Position numbers and translations under genes: made by a program. A DNA stretch of 64,000 nucleotides from Hyphomicrobium facile (GTDB lineage: Bacteria; Pseudomonadota; Alphaproteobacteria; Rhizobiales; Hyphomicrobiaceae), in assembly GCF_900116175.1 (NCBI RefSeq), contig NZ_FPCH01000003.1, positions 930,001-994,000 of the forward strand, written 5' to 3'. The notes under the pieces were generated by a model that had not been told where the DNA came from, did not search any database, and was given only the letters and a program-made list of their open reading frames with translations. Within the stretch, counting starts at the first letter, position 1. Every line of letters starts with the position of its first letter. This document shows, piece by piece, positions 16,053 through 23,682 of the stretch.

Positions 16053-17681
16053 TCAAGGCTGACTATACGTGGCCAGTAGGTGTCCGGCGTAGATCGTCAA
16101 ACCACCCGCAAGCAGCGTTATGTAGGGCAACAGGCCGGCACGGCGGGTTAAGGGCTTGCCTCCTTCCTCCAGGTCGTCTTGCATCCAACGTGGGAAGCTG
16201 CCCCCGTCCGTCACATAATGGCGGTAGGCGAAAATGGGGATGATACCAGCAACGATAATAAGACTGGTCAGCAGAACGCGCTGCCCCCAGAAGTCTGCGC
16301 CCCAACCCATGATGAGAAGATTGAGGAAGCCACATCCTGCACCTACGGCCAACAGCCACGCGGGCGCACGATACGGCCGCTCTCGATTCGGGCGATCGAT
16401 GCGATGAAGCCATCCAGCCTGCAGATTGAGGAACACGAAGACCATATAGGTCGTATTGGCGAGGACGATGAGAAAAACGTAGTCCGAGATCGACAGAAGC
16501 GCCGCATTGAACACGAGGTCTGTCCACATCGCAGCTACGGGCGCACCGTGACTATTCACCCGCGAGAGATACTTTGGCAGCCAACCATCGTGGGCACCTT
16601 GATAGAGCGTCCGTGACGAGCCGGCCATCGCCGTCATCACCACCAGACAGATCGATAATGTCAACGTTGCGATGACGATATTGCCCAGGATGGGTCCTGC
16701 ACCGATCATTTGGGTCATCACTTTGCCCACGCCGGTGCCATCGTAAATTCCTGGGTCGAGAAGACCGTTAAGGCCCAAATATCCTTGAAATGCGAAAGGG
16801 ACGAGCGTGTAGAACGCGATGCATAGCAAGCCAGAATACACCAGTGCCCGAACCGTGTCGTAACCCGGATTCTTGAACTCGCTCACATAACAGACTGCCG
16901 TCTCGAATGGGTAGGTTGACCACGCTGCCAACAAAAGGCAGGCCATCAGAGTCGTGATTCCAACCATGTCCCAGGCGCCATTCATTGGCTGTCCGGCCGC
17001 GTCCTGGATAAGCGGCACGAATGGCGTGAAGTTTTCCGAACGAATGTCTCCCGTCAGCAGCGGCACGACACCGATCAGAAGAAGCGGCAGCAGCACAGCG
17101 ATGGCGATAATCATCTGCACTCGCGCCGCTTTTAGAATTCCACGATGCTGGATCGCGAAAACCGTGAGCATCAACGCCAAGCCGAGGAAAAAAGTCGCGT
17201 TGAGTCGGACAACGACACCGTCTTTAATGAAGCCCAGATCGAACAATGTGATCTGCCAGGTTCTGATCAGAGAATCAGCGGGAAACAGCAGATTTAGGAC
17301 GTAGCCTGCAGCAAGTCCCGAACCGATCGCGAGAACGGGCGACCAAGAGAACCAGTTTGCCCAAACAGAAACTGGCCCCAGCATTTTGCCGTAGGGAACC
17401 CAGGCAATGGCACCGTAGACGGAGGCGCCGCCGGACTTTTTTGGGAAAAGGCCCGATATCTCGGCATACGTGAAACACTGAATAAAGCCGATGAGCATCG
17501 ACATCATCCATACGGCGGATGAGATATTGCCGGCGGCAGATGCAACAGCGCCGATAGAGAACAGCACTAGCACGGGCGTGCCGGACGCTATCCAAAACGC
17601 ATGCTTCCAATTCAAAGTGCGGCGCATCGTGCCCGTATATTCGGACACATCCGGTGCGGCCGTTAAAGCCATCTCCGACAT
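16053..17681 (-). CDS. APC-superfamily amino acid/amine permease
   Basis: A 542-residue membrane protein with about twelve hydrophobic segments. The N-terminal half has the APC pattern: FSIGAVASAAGNISSAVW in segment 1, FTYAEISGLFPKKSGGASVYG in segments 2-3, and GSSRTLYQGAHDGWLPKYLS in the middle loop. Such carriers take up amino acids, polyamines or related cations. ATG 17681 follows GGGGAGG. It sits between the LysR gene and the ureohydrolase and shares a candidate operator with the latter, so it may import that enzyme's guanidino substrate; this is inference. Confidence 0.85.
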   Translation of the reverse strand: MSEMALTAAPDVSEYTGTMRRTLNWKHAFWIASGTPVLVLFSIGAVASAAGNISSAVWMMSMLIGFIQCFTYAEISGLFPKKSGGASVYGAIAWVPYGKMLGPVSVWANWFSWSPVLAIGSGLAAGYVLNLLFPADSLIRTWQITLFDLGFIKDGVVVRLNATFFLGLALMLTVFAIQHRGILKAARVQMIIAIAVLLPLLLIGVVPLLTGDIRSENFTPFVPLIQDAAGQPMNGAWDMVGITTLMACLLLAAWSTYPFETAVCYVSEFKNPGYDTVRALVYSGLLCIAFYTLVPFAFQGYLGLNGLLDPGIYDGTGVGKVMTQMIGAGPILGNIVIATLTLSICLVVMTAMAGSSRTLYQGAHDGWLPKYLSRVNSHGAPVAAMWTDLVFNAALLSISDYVFLIVLANTTYMVFVFLNLQAGWLHRIDRPNRERPYRAPAWLLAVGAGCGFLNLLIMGWGADFWGQRVLLTSLIIVAGIIPIFAYRHYVTDGGSFPRWMQDDLEEGGKPLTRRAGLLPYITLLAGGLTIYAGHLLATYSQP

Positions 17682-17798
17682 CCCACCTCCCCATATGTTC
17701 TTTTTTTGCGGATCCGCACCTCGACACACAAGATGCAAAGACCCGCTATAGGAGATCATAGGGACGCGGATTAGAGACCTCCCCTAAAGCTATTTTAT

Positions 17799-17817
17799 GC
17801 ATTGACTAGGTCGATGC
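17799..17817. promoter_or_regulatory. Putative LysR-regulator operator upstream of the APC permease
   Basis: GCATTGACTAGGTCGATGC, a dyad with GCAT/ATGC ends and a T-N11-A core, 118 bases before the permease ATG and downstream of the LysR stop. It matches the ureohydrolase operator at 13 of 19 positions, including both flanks. Confidence 0.55.
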
Positions 17818-17883
17818 ATGTCCGGGAAGGCACGGGGAAGAGCGTGCGAACTTGAGTTCTATCGCAGGCTAGTAAGGCTGGGC

Positions 17884-18834
17884 TTACGAAGTCTCTGCCT
17901 TTTCGTCGGGCAAGATTTGTTCGGTGCGCTTGAGCCTCCGGCCCACTTCTTCCATGAAGATCTCGGTCACTAGCCGCTTCGGCGCATGCTTGTTTGAAAT
18001 CGCGTAGATATCACATCCAGTGCCCAACGATTTCGGAGTAAGGGGATGGAGCGTTCCCTTTTTGACGTCCACTGCAGCCATACGTTCAGGAAGCAGACAA
18101 ATTCCCAATCCGAGAACGGCGAGCCGCTTTGCCTCTTCCAGATTGGGCGTCGACGCTGCAATGCGTTTCCCAAGCCCATGACGTAATCGATAGTGAGCCA
18201 GTGTATCCGGCTCATCGGCTCCCGTTAAAATCAACGGCTCGTCCGACAAAGCCTCGACGGATCCAACAGAAGTTCCGAAGAGGTGATGGCGCTTCCCGCA
18301 GTACACCAAATGCACTTCACGCGTCAGAAACTCGTATCGCAGCTCTTTGTACTTCGTATGAACGGCAGTGATACCGACATCGATCTCGTTTCGAAGCACC
18401 GCCCGAGATATCGTTTCCCATGGAGCCACTTTAATCTGGAGTTCAACAAGTGGACATAGCGTGCTGTATGCAACCAGAAGCTTATCAAATTTCGCGTCGA
18501 TGAAGTTGCTAATGGTGCATAGCCGAAGTCGACCCCGAAGGTCCCTTGAAGCATTGTCGAGGTTGTCCGGAATGCGGTCAAACTTGGCGTAAACTTCGCT
18601 CACGCACTCGTACAGTATCCGTCCCTCGTCGGTTAGCTCGAAACCGGCCGGCCCGCGATGGCACAGTGTCTTGCCTAGTTGCTTTTCGAGTCTTTGGAGC
18701 GCCAGACTAAGTGTGGACTGCTTTCGCCATAAGACGTTTGCAGCGGACGACACGCCGTTCGCTCCGACGATGCCATAAAATATTTTGAGAAGGTTCCAAT
18801 CCAGTTCGAGGCAAAAATTTTGACGCGATTTCAT
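17884..18834 (-). CDS. LysR-family transcriptional regulator
   Basis: A 316-residue LysR protein. The N-terminal winged helix reads LLKIFYGIVGANGVSSAA then TLSLALQRLEKQLGKTLCHR, and the effector domain follows from about residue 95 (GRLRLCTISNFID). ATG 18834 has AGGAAG upstream; the open frame to 18864 has none. LysR regulators usually act on adjacent genes. The permease follows on the same strand and the ureohydrolase after it, and both carry a similar dyad, so this protein is the best candidate regulator of the cluster. The inducer is unknown. Confidence 0.85.
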   Translation of the reverse strand: MKSRQNFCLELDWNLLKIFYGIVGANGVSSAANVLWRKQSTLSLALQRLEKQLGKTLCHRGPAGFELTDEGRILYECVSEVYAKFDRIPDNLDNASRDLRGRLRLCTISNFIDAKFDKLLVAYSTLCPLVELQIKVAPWETISRAVLRNEIDVGITAVHTKYKELRYEFLTREVHLVYCGKRHHLFGTSVGSVEALSDEPLILTGADEPDTLAHYRLRHGLGKRIAASTPNLEEAKRLAVLGLGICLLPERMAAVDVKKGTLHPLTPKSLGTGCDIYAISNKHAPKRLVTEIFMEEVGRRLKRTEQILPDEKAETS

Positions 18835-19323
18835 GCTTGCTTCCTGCGATACCGCCGTCCGCATTCGTCCTGGAGAGATTTGTAGAGAGGCGCGCCGGCT
18901 AAATGTCCGATGACGGGAGCAACAAGGTTGGCCCCACGAAGGATGCGGAATTCCTGATCTGCTAAGCCGTAGTTTCGCAAACTAGCGGGCATCGTTTGCT
19001 CCCGCGATGAAACGGAAGCTTAGCCAAGCCGCTAATGCTGGAACGGGCGACACCACCATCTCCTATTTGAGATGGGGTCGTCCCCAGGGATCGTATGGGA
19101 ATGACGCTAGCCGTCTAGCGACGCAACTTTTCTAACAAGATCAGAGTAGTTGCGCAACCGGGGAGTCGTCACTGCCAAACCGCGCGCAGCATGCGTGGAA
19201 CCATGAAGTTACCGGCAGGTGATGGGCTTCATGACGACGACGCGGAACGTGTTGACGGACTCGATCAACCACGGGCGCATGCCGGTACTCCTGACGGAGG
19301 AAGCTACTCCGGTCCAAGTGTCG
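18835..19323. other. Intergenic region, no gene recognised
   Basis: No reading frame in this 489-base stretch looks like a gene. A perfect 7-bp hairpin lies at 19056-19075 (CCATCTC / GAGATGG), and a short inverted repeat CGCTAG / CTAGCG lies near 19104-19119. Neither has a T-tract. It contains the LysR promoter side and the downstream flank of the YbaK-type gene. Confidence 0.5.
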
Positions 19324-19797
19324 TCAATGGTTGCGCGCGCCAATGTGGGCATGCGGCACGTCAGCCATCAACCGGTGAAACTCGCGGCCTTTCAAACGCA
19401 CCAGAGTGCGATGGTCGCCGCTCTCGAAGTAAATATCATCGAACCCTTCGAGGCTGTCATCCATCACGGCCTGCAGTCCGTAGGCGCCCGCGACCGGTGG
19501 GATAGCGCCAAGTGCGCAATCCGCGAATACAGTTGCGACCTCATCTTCGCTCGCCAAGCCTACCGGCTGCTGCAACCACATGCCGAGCGCGTCGAGACTC
19601 ACGTGGCAGGAGGTCGGAATGATCGCTAAGACGTAGCCGTCCTTACGACGTATAAGTACGCCTTTGGCGAGATTGTCTTCTGCGATGCCGCCGGCTTCGG
19701 CCGTCGCTGAAGAACGCATCGTAGGCTCGTGTGTCACCACGTCATAACGGACGTCACGGCCCTCAAGATACTTTTGGAGTGACGGTGCGATACTCAA
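19324..19797 (-). CDS. YbaK/ProX-type aminoacyl-tRNA deacylase-like protein
   Basis: A 157-residue single-domain YbaK/EbsC-fold protein. LAKGVLIRRKDGYVLAIIP holds the conserved lysine region, and GAIPPVAGAYGLQAVMDDSL matches the GxxPP segment of the family, which hydrolyses mischarged tRNAs such as Ala-tRNA(Pro) or Cys-tRNA(Pro). No ATG is available; TTG 19797 is chosen because GAGG lies six bases upstream. It stands alone between non-coding stretches, with no proline-tRNA ligase nearby, so the exact tRNA substrate is unknown. Confidence 0.78.
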   Translation of the reverse strand: MSIAPSLQKYLEGRDVRYDVVTHEPTMRSSATAEAGGIAEDNLAKGVLIRRKDGYVLAIIPTSCHVSLDALGMWLQQPVGLASEDEVATVFADCALGAIPPVAGAYGLQAVMDDSLEGFDDIYFESGDHRTLVRLKGREFHRLMADVPHAHIGARNH

Positions 19798-19830
19798 GGC
19801 ATACCTCGCTTTCCGACCTCAGTTAGTCAG

Positions 19831-20064
19831 TCACTTTCGACCGGCAAAAAGCGCAGCCTCAGCGAACACAGCGTATCGGCTGCCCGCAAGCGCCTTTTTG
19901 CCGGAAACTATTTCGGCGAGTGCGCGCTCACATACCCAGCGGGTGCAAAGTGCGGCCCCTTGGGCGGTGCGTGGGACGTTGCGGGCGTGGGCTTCAAGGT
20001 CGGAGGCGTCATCGACATTGCCCTCCGCGACTTCTGAACCATTTCTTTGGTGGGCTGTTAGCAC
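19831..20064 (-). CDS. Possible small hypothetical protein
   Basis: A 77-codon frame starting at GTG. The residues are Ala-rich and helix-like (CERALAEIVSGKKALAGSRYAVF) and match no family I know. The opposite strand also has an open frame over about 19822-20037 with more GC at third positions but no usable start. Either could be a remnant, and the whole 394-base stretch between 19798 and 20191 may be non-coding. Confidence 0.25.
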   Translation of the reverse strand: MLTAHQRNGSEVAEGNVDDASDLEAHARNVPRTAQGAALCTRWVCERALAEIVSGKKALAGSRYAVFAEAALFAGRK

Positions 20065-20191
20065 AGCACCGCCTCGCTTGGGTGCCCACGGCCACGCCGG
20101 AAGCCCACTCTATTCCGATCCCAGGCGGATGTATATCATCTAACCTCCGAACTTGGACTGACGCCCGACCCCAAGTCGGTCCCGGCCGGTT

Positions 20192-20404
20192 CTATTCGGC
20201 AATATAGTTCTCGGCTTCTTCCAGCGAGAACGAATAGGGGTGTGTGCGGCTGTGCGAACGGATGGGCCCGCCAAATTCCGGATCGACAACCAAGTATCGA
20301 CCGCGATCCTGGCCGTGGCTCGCCTTACGGATCGCGAGCCCCTTGCGCGCTGCGCCGCGACGCAAGCGGCGCTCACGAGCCGAGAGCATATCCTTCTGAG
20401 TCAT
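20192..20404 (-). CDS. Small basic hypothetical protein
   Basis: A 70-residue protein with a strongly basic N-terminus (SARERRLRRGAARKGLAIRK) and a C-terminal part DRGRYLVVDPEFGG then FSLEEAENYIAE. Short proteins with an Arg/Lys-rich helix followed by a YxLVD strand and an acidic helix are frequent in Hyphomicrobiales, but I know no function. Its N-terminus would suit nucleic-acid binding. It diverges from the small gene at 20538. Confidence 0.55.
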   Translation of the reverse strand: MTQKDMLSARERRLRRGAARKGLAIRKASHGQDRGRYLVVDPEFGGPIRSHSRTHPYSFSLEEAENYIAE

Positions 20405-20537
20405 GCATCGTCACTTTCTCTCTTTCCCAGCGAAGTGAATAGGGGTCGTTGGCAATTGTTCTCCTCGACGACAAGAAGTACTGTGCGCGACGGGTTAAGT
20501 TCAGCAAAGAAGGGGGAGATTGAAGGCGAGGATCGCC

Positions 20538-20882
20538 ATGTCGAAGCCGATTAAAGTTCAGATTCTGGAGAGGGCCCGAGCCCTGATCGAGGACCAACGG
20601 TGTTGGTGTCGGGGCGACCTCGGGCGGGATGCGATGGATGTTTCGGTCGGCCCAATAGACAGCAACGCTGAGCGACGTTGTGCTTTGGGCGCTCTTGTGG
20701 CGGCGGCTTATGAATTCACCAACGATCTTCATTTGGCGCACGATCTTGCGATGACTGCAATGAGGCCCTTCGTCGGAGCCACCGCGCTCACGCACATCAA
20801 CGACACTGAAGGTCACGCTGCCGTACTCACTCTCTTCGACATCGCCATCGAGCGATATCAAGAAGGCCGGGCCAATGCCTGA
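20538..20882 (+). CDS. Hypothetical protein resembling DUF6197
   Basis: A 114-residue protein. The pattern ERARALIEDQRCWCRGDLG, AERRCALGALVAAA and a C-terminal HINDTEGHAAVLTLFDIAIERY resembles a small family (DUF6197) of unknown function found in actinobacteria, proteobacteria and phages. GCGAGG lies six bases before ATG 20538, supporting this start over the longer frame. It lies in an accessory stretch with a frameshifted gene downstream. Confidence 0.6.
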   Translation: MSKPIKVQILERARALIEDQRCWCRGDLGRDAMDVSVGPIDSNAERRCALGALVAAAYEFTNDLHLAHDLAMTAMRPFVGATALTHINDTEGHAAVLTLFDIAIERYQEGRANA

Positions 20883-21168
20883 GCTCTTCGAGGACCAGTT
20901 CCAGCGCCTCGGGATTGGCAAGCGCCTTTTTGTTCTTCACCTCGCGGCCCATGACATCCCAATCCGCCCGGGGTCTTTCTGGCGCTCTTTGTTGTGATGG
21001 CGCTCGCGCTTCTGTCCTTGCAGCCCCGCAATAGCAAACCATAGCTCTCCAGAAAGAGGACACCGCGATCCCAAAAGATTTCTGGGACGCGGTGCTGTAG
21101 GATCGCGCGAGTGTGCAGGCGGCGCCGTGCTTGGCGGCCGTCTGGTTCGGCTTTAACCCACGACGCGA

Positions 21169-22106
21169 TCAGTAGTCCCAGAAGACCGGCACCCAACGAA
21201 ATGCGTCGCCGTCGACTGCCACATGGCCGACGGACGGGAACGGCAAGTGAGTGGCTACCAGCATTTCGCCGGTCTCAGCCAGCTCCCGCAAAAGACGGAC
21301 CCGTACGCGAGCCGCTTCCTCGGGGTCGTGTTCGAAACCGTTGTGCCAGTCCGGATGGTCGAATCCGACCGCGAAGACGGCGTCGCCGGGAACGTCAGCC
21401 GGTCGCCGCCGGATGCCAGGCGGACCACGCTGTGCCCGGGAGTGTGGCCACCCGTGCGACGGACGACGACACCCGGTGCCACCTCGTACGCCTCATCGAA
21501 CAGCTGCAGCTGGCTGCGGTACTCTTTCGCGAACCGCTTGGCGGCAGACCGAAGCGCGTCCGGGAACCCCGCCGGCATGTCGGCATGGGTGAAGTCGGGC
21601 GACTCCCAAAACTTGACCTCGGCGGCCGCCACATGGATCCGCAGGTCCGGACGCAGCCGGTCTTTCACCCCGTCGACGAGGAGCCCACCAATGTGATCCA
21701 TGTGCATGTGGGTAAGCACCACGTCGGTCACGGATGCGAGATCGATGCCGGCGGCCTCCAGTCGCTTGATCAACTGCCCAGCTCGCGGCAACTGCAAGTC
21801 GGGGTCGGATCCCAGTCCAGCGTCGATGAGGATGGTTTTGCCGCCGCTACGCACCACGACCACGTTCAGCGCCCAGTCGAAAGCGTCCGGCGGCAGGAAC
21901 ATGTCGTTCAGCCAGGCCGCCCGGATGGCCGGGTCGGCGTTGTGTCCCAACATCTTGGTTGGAAGTGGTAACACTCCATCGCTGACCACCAGCACGTCAA
22001 TCTCGCCGATCCGTACCGCGTAGCGCGACGGGACCAATTCGTCGGGTCTCGATTTCCGGGGAGGCGTGGTGTTGTCCAAGTTCATGTTTGTCTTTGCGTC
22101 CAACAT
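21169..22106 (-). pseudogene. Metallo-beta-lactamase-fold hydrolase with a frameshift
   Basis: The start (ATG 22106 after AAGGAG) and the metal motif THMHMDHIGG are intact. The frame runs correctly to ...GGDRLTF near 21390, where one base appears to be missing (TTC CC GGC where three bases are expected between). The other frame continues smoothly as GDAVFAVGFDHPDWHNGF through PFPSVGHVAVDGDAFRWV to the TGA at 21169-21171. Restoring one base gives a complete enzyme of about 312 residues. As written, translation ends with a scrambled tail after losing the second half of the metal site. Either a true recent mutation or a sequencing error; the rest of the gene has no other damage. Confidence 0.75.
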
Positions 22107-22144
22107 TTCAGGATCTCCTTGGGTTGAGTGAGTACGCATTCGTT

Positions 22145-22240
22145 TCATCCAAACTCTCGTAGACAGTTCAGGGCCGCGGCTCGGCCGATGCGGGAGCTTC
22201 CGCCGGTGGTGATGACGACCTGTCCCGTGAGCGCACTCAT
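22145..22240 (-). pseudogene. N-terminal stump of a short-chain dehydrogenase
   Basis: A 31-codon frame, MSALTGQVVITTGGSSRIG then RAAALNCLREFG, which is the first strand and the nucleotide-binding glycine loop of an SDR enzyme, followed at once by TGA. GGAGGG precedes its ATG, which overlaps the stop of the upstream membrane gene (TGATG). The remaining some 220 residues of the enzyme are absent, so a deletion or early fusion has removed them. Confidence 0.65.
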
Positions 22241-22668
22241 CACGAGACCCTCCCGACGGATGTGATCCTCGCGTTGCGCGCGTCGGCCATCGCCCAAGCA
22301 GTGATTGCGAGTGCGACAATCGCCGGCACCGTCACCGCCGGAAAGTCACGCGCCAAGGCGGAAGGCCCACAGATGCCAACGGCCACTTCCCAAAAATGAA
22401 AGAGTGCATGACCCGAGAGCCAGATCGCTGCCGCGCCCCAGAACGGAATTCTAAGATCCGGCCGTGCAGCACCGAGGAGGAAAGCACCTCCGAGAAGCAG
22501 AAAGATCAAGCCGATGTCGCGCACGAAGTGCTGGTTGAACGGCCCGGTTGTCGTCACGCCGGGTACGGCCAAATACCAGCGCTCCGGATCGATCAACATG
22601 AACGTGCCGTTGGCGATGGCGGCGACGCCGAGCACGAACGCTGCGGCGATGCAGATTGGTTTGAGCAC
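22240..22668 (-). CDS. Small hypothetical membrane protein
   Basis: A 142-residue protein with four hydrophobic segments: near residues 5-28, 48-66, 72-92 and 110-130. Conserved-looking features are IDPERWYLAVPG after segment 1 and FNQHFVRDIG before segment 2. Similar four-helix proteins exist but I cannot assign a function. GTG 22668 follows GGAGAT. It is translationally coupled to the SDR stump downstream, suggesting it once belonged with a dehydrogenase and the metallo-hydrolase. Confidence 0.7.
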   Translation of the reverse strand: MLKPICIAAAFVLGVAAIANGTFMLIDPERWYLAVPGVTTTGPFNQHFVRDIGLIFLLLGGAFLLGAARPDLRIPFWGAAAIWLSGHALFHFWEVAVGICGPSALARDFPAVTVPAIVALAITAWAMADARNARITSVGRVS

Positions 22669-22727
22669 GGTAAATCTCCTGGTGTTGAAGCACCTGTGGA
22701 TGTCGTTCTGGAAGAGGGATGACGAGA

Positions 22728-23483
22728 TCAGGCTCGTGCCGATGAACGACGCAGCCAGTCCTCAAAACGGATGGATCCCAGCAGAGGCGTCTCGCCTGGT
22801 GTGAGCGACCGGTCGTCGAGTTCGGTGCCGAAATAGCGGGCGTGCACATCCGCGATCACCCGGCGGCTATCTCCTTTGGCCGCCAGATGCAGGCGTGCGA
22901 GCTCATCGAGCGGGATCTTCTCAGGCCCTGCCAACTCCACAATGCCGTTTGCCGGATTGCCCGCGGCAAGCTTGGCCAGCGCCGAAGCCACATCATCCGA
23001 AGCTATCGGCTGAAGAAGCGCTGGCGATAAACGAATGGTGGGACCATCTCCGGCCGATTGCGTGATCGCACCGACGAACTCGAAAAATTGTGTCGAGCGC
23101 ACAATCGTGTAGGGAATTCTCGAGTTTTGGATCAGCCTTTCTTGGGCGAACTTGGCGCGCATGTAGCCGCTCTCAGGTAGGCGATCAGCGCCTATAACCG
23201 AGAGGGCCACGTGATGACCGACGCCGGCAGCCACCTCTGCGGCGAGCAGGTTGCGTCCCGCTGTCTCGAAGAACTCAAGCACTGCCTTGTCCTCGAACGA
23301 CGGAGAATTCGCAACGTCGACCACGACAGCGGCGCCCGTCAGCGCTTCGGCCAGACCCTCGCGCGTGATTGTGTTGACGCCCGTGTTCGGAGACGCCGCC
23401 AGAACCTCATGACCTTTGCCACGAAGTAAGCCCACGACTTTCGATCCGATGAGGCCGCTGCCCCCAATGACGACGATTTTCAT
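22728..23483 (-). CDS. NmrA-like NAD(P)-binding protein (atypical SDR)
   Basis: A 251-residue protein with the nucleotide-binding motif VVIGGSGLIGSKVV at the N-terminus and the atypical-SDR sequence HHVALSVIGADRLPESGYMRAK, followed by YTIVRSTQFFEF. NmrA-like and YwnB-type proteins bind NAD(P) and act as oxidoreductases or redox sensors. The start has GGAGATGT upstream. It is the first gene of the leftward group with the membrane protein, SDR stump and frameshifted hydrolase, and diverges from the wHTH-TolB regulator, a common pairing for a regulator and target. Confidence 0.78.
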   Translation of the reverse strand: MKIVVIGGSGLIGSKVVGLLRGKGHEVLAASPNTGVNTITREGLAEALTGAAVVVDVANSPSFEDKAVLEFFETAGRNLLAAEVAAGVGHHVALSVIGADRLPESGYMRAKFAQERLIQNSRIPYTIVRSTQFFEFVGAITQSAGDGPTIRLSPALLQPIASDDVASALAKLAAGNPANGIVELAGPEKIPLDELARLHLAAKGDSRRVIADVHARYFGTELDDRSLTPGETPLLGSIRFEDWLRRSSARA

Positions 23484-23587
23484 ATGACATCTCCAATTTG
23501 AAGCCGCGCTGGCGTCTTCTGTGCTTGGAGATTGCCTAGCGGAGCGCCGAAAGGCTTTGCGGCGACCTTCAAATACTCTTTGGTTTA

Positions 23588-23607
23588 CCTTGGAATTACG
23601 TCCAAGG
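23588..23607. promoter_or_regulatory. Inverted repeat in the divergent promoter region
   Basis: CCTTGG at 23588-23593 and CCAAGG at 23602-23607 are separated by 8 bases, between the NmrA-like gene and the regulator gene. It could be an operator for the adjacent winged-helix protein. The repeat is short. Confidence 0.3.
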
Positions 23608-23682
23608 GCGCCTTAGGGGCCGGAGCTATGCTATGTACCCCAGACGAACACTCTCCAGATTGCTGCCGCGCGGGGCTCTTAC

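Noticed and set aside
19219-19629. 136-codon plus-strand frame over the YbaK-type gene
   Set aside because: Its second half is antisense to the well supported deacylase-like gene, and the first half matches nothing.
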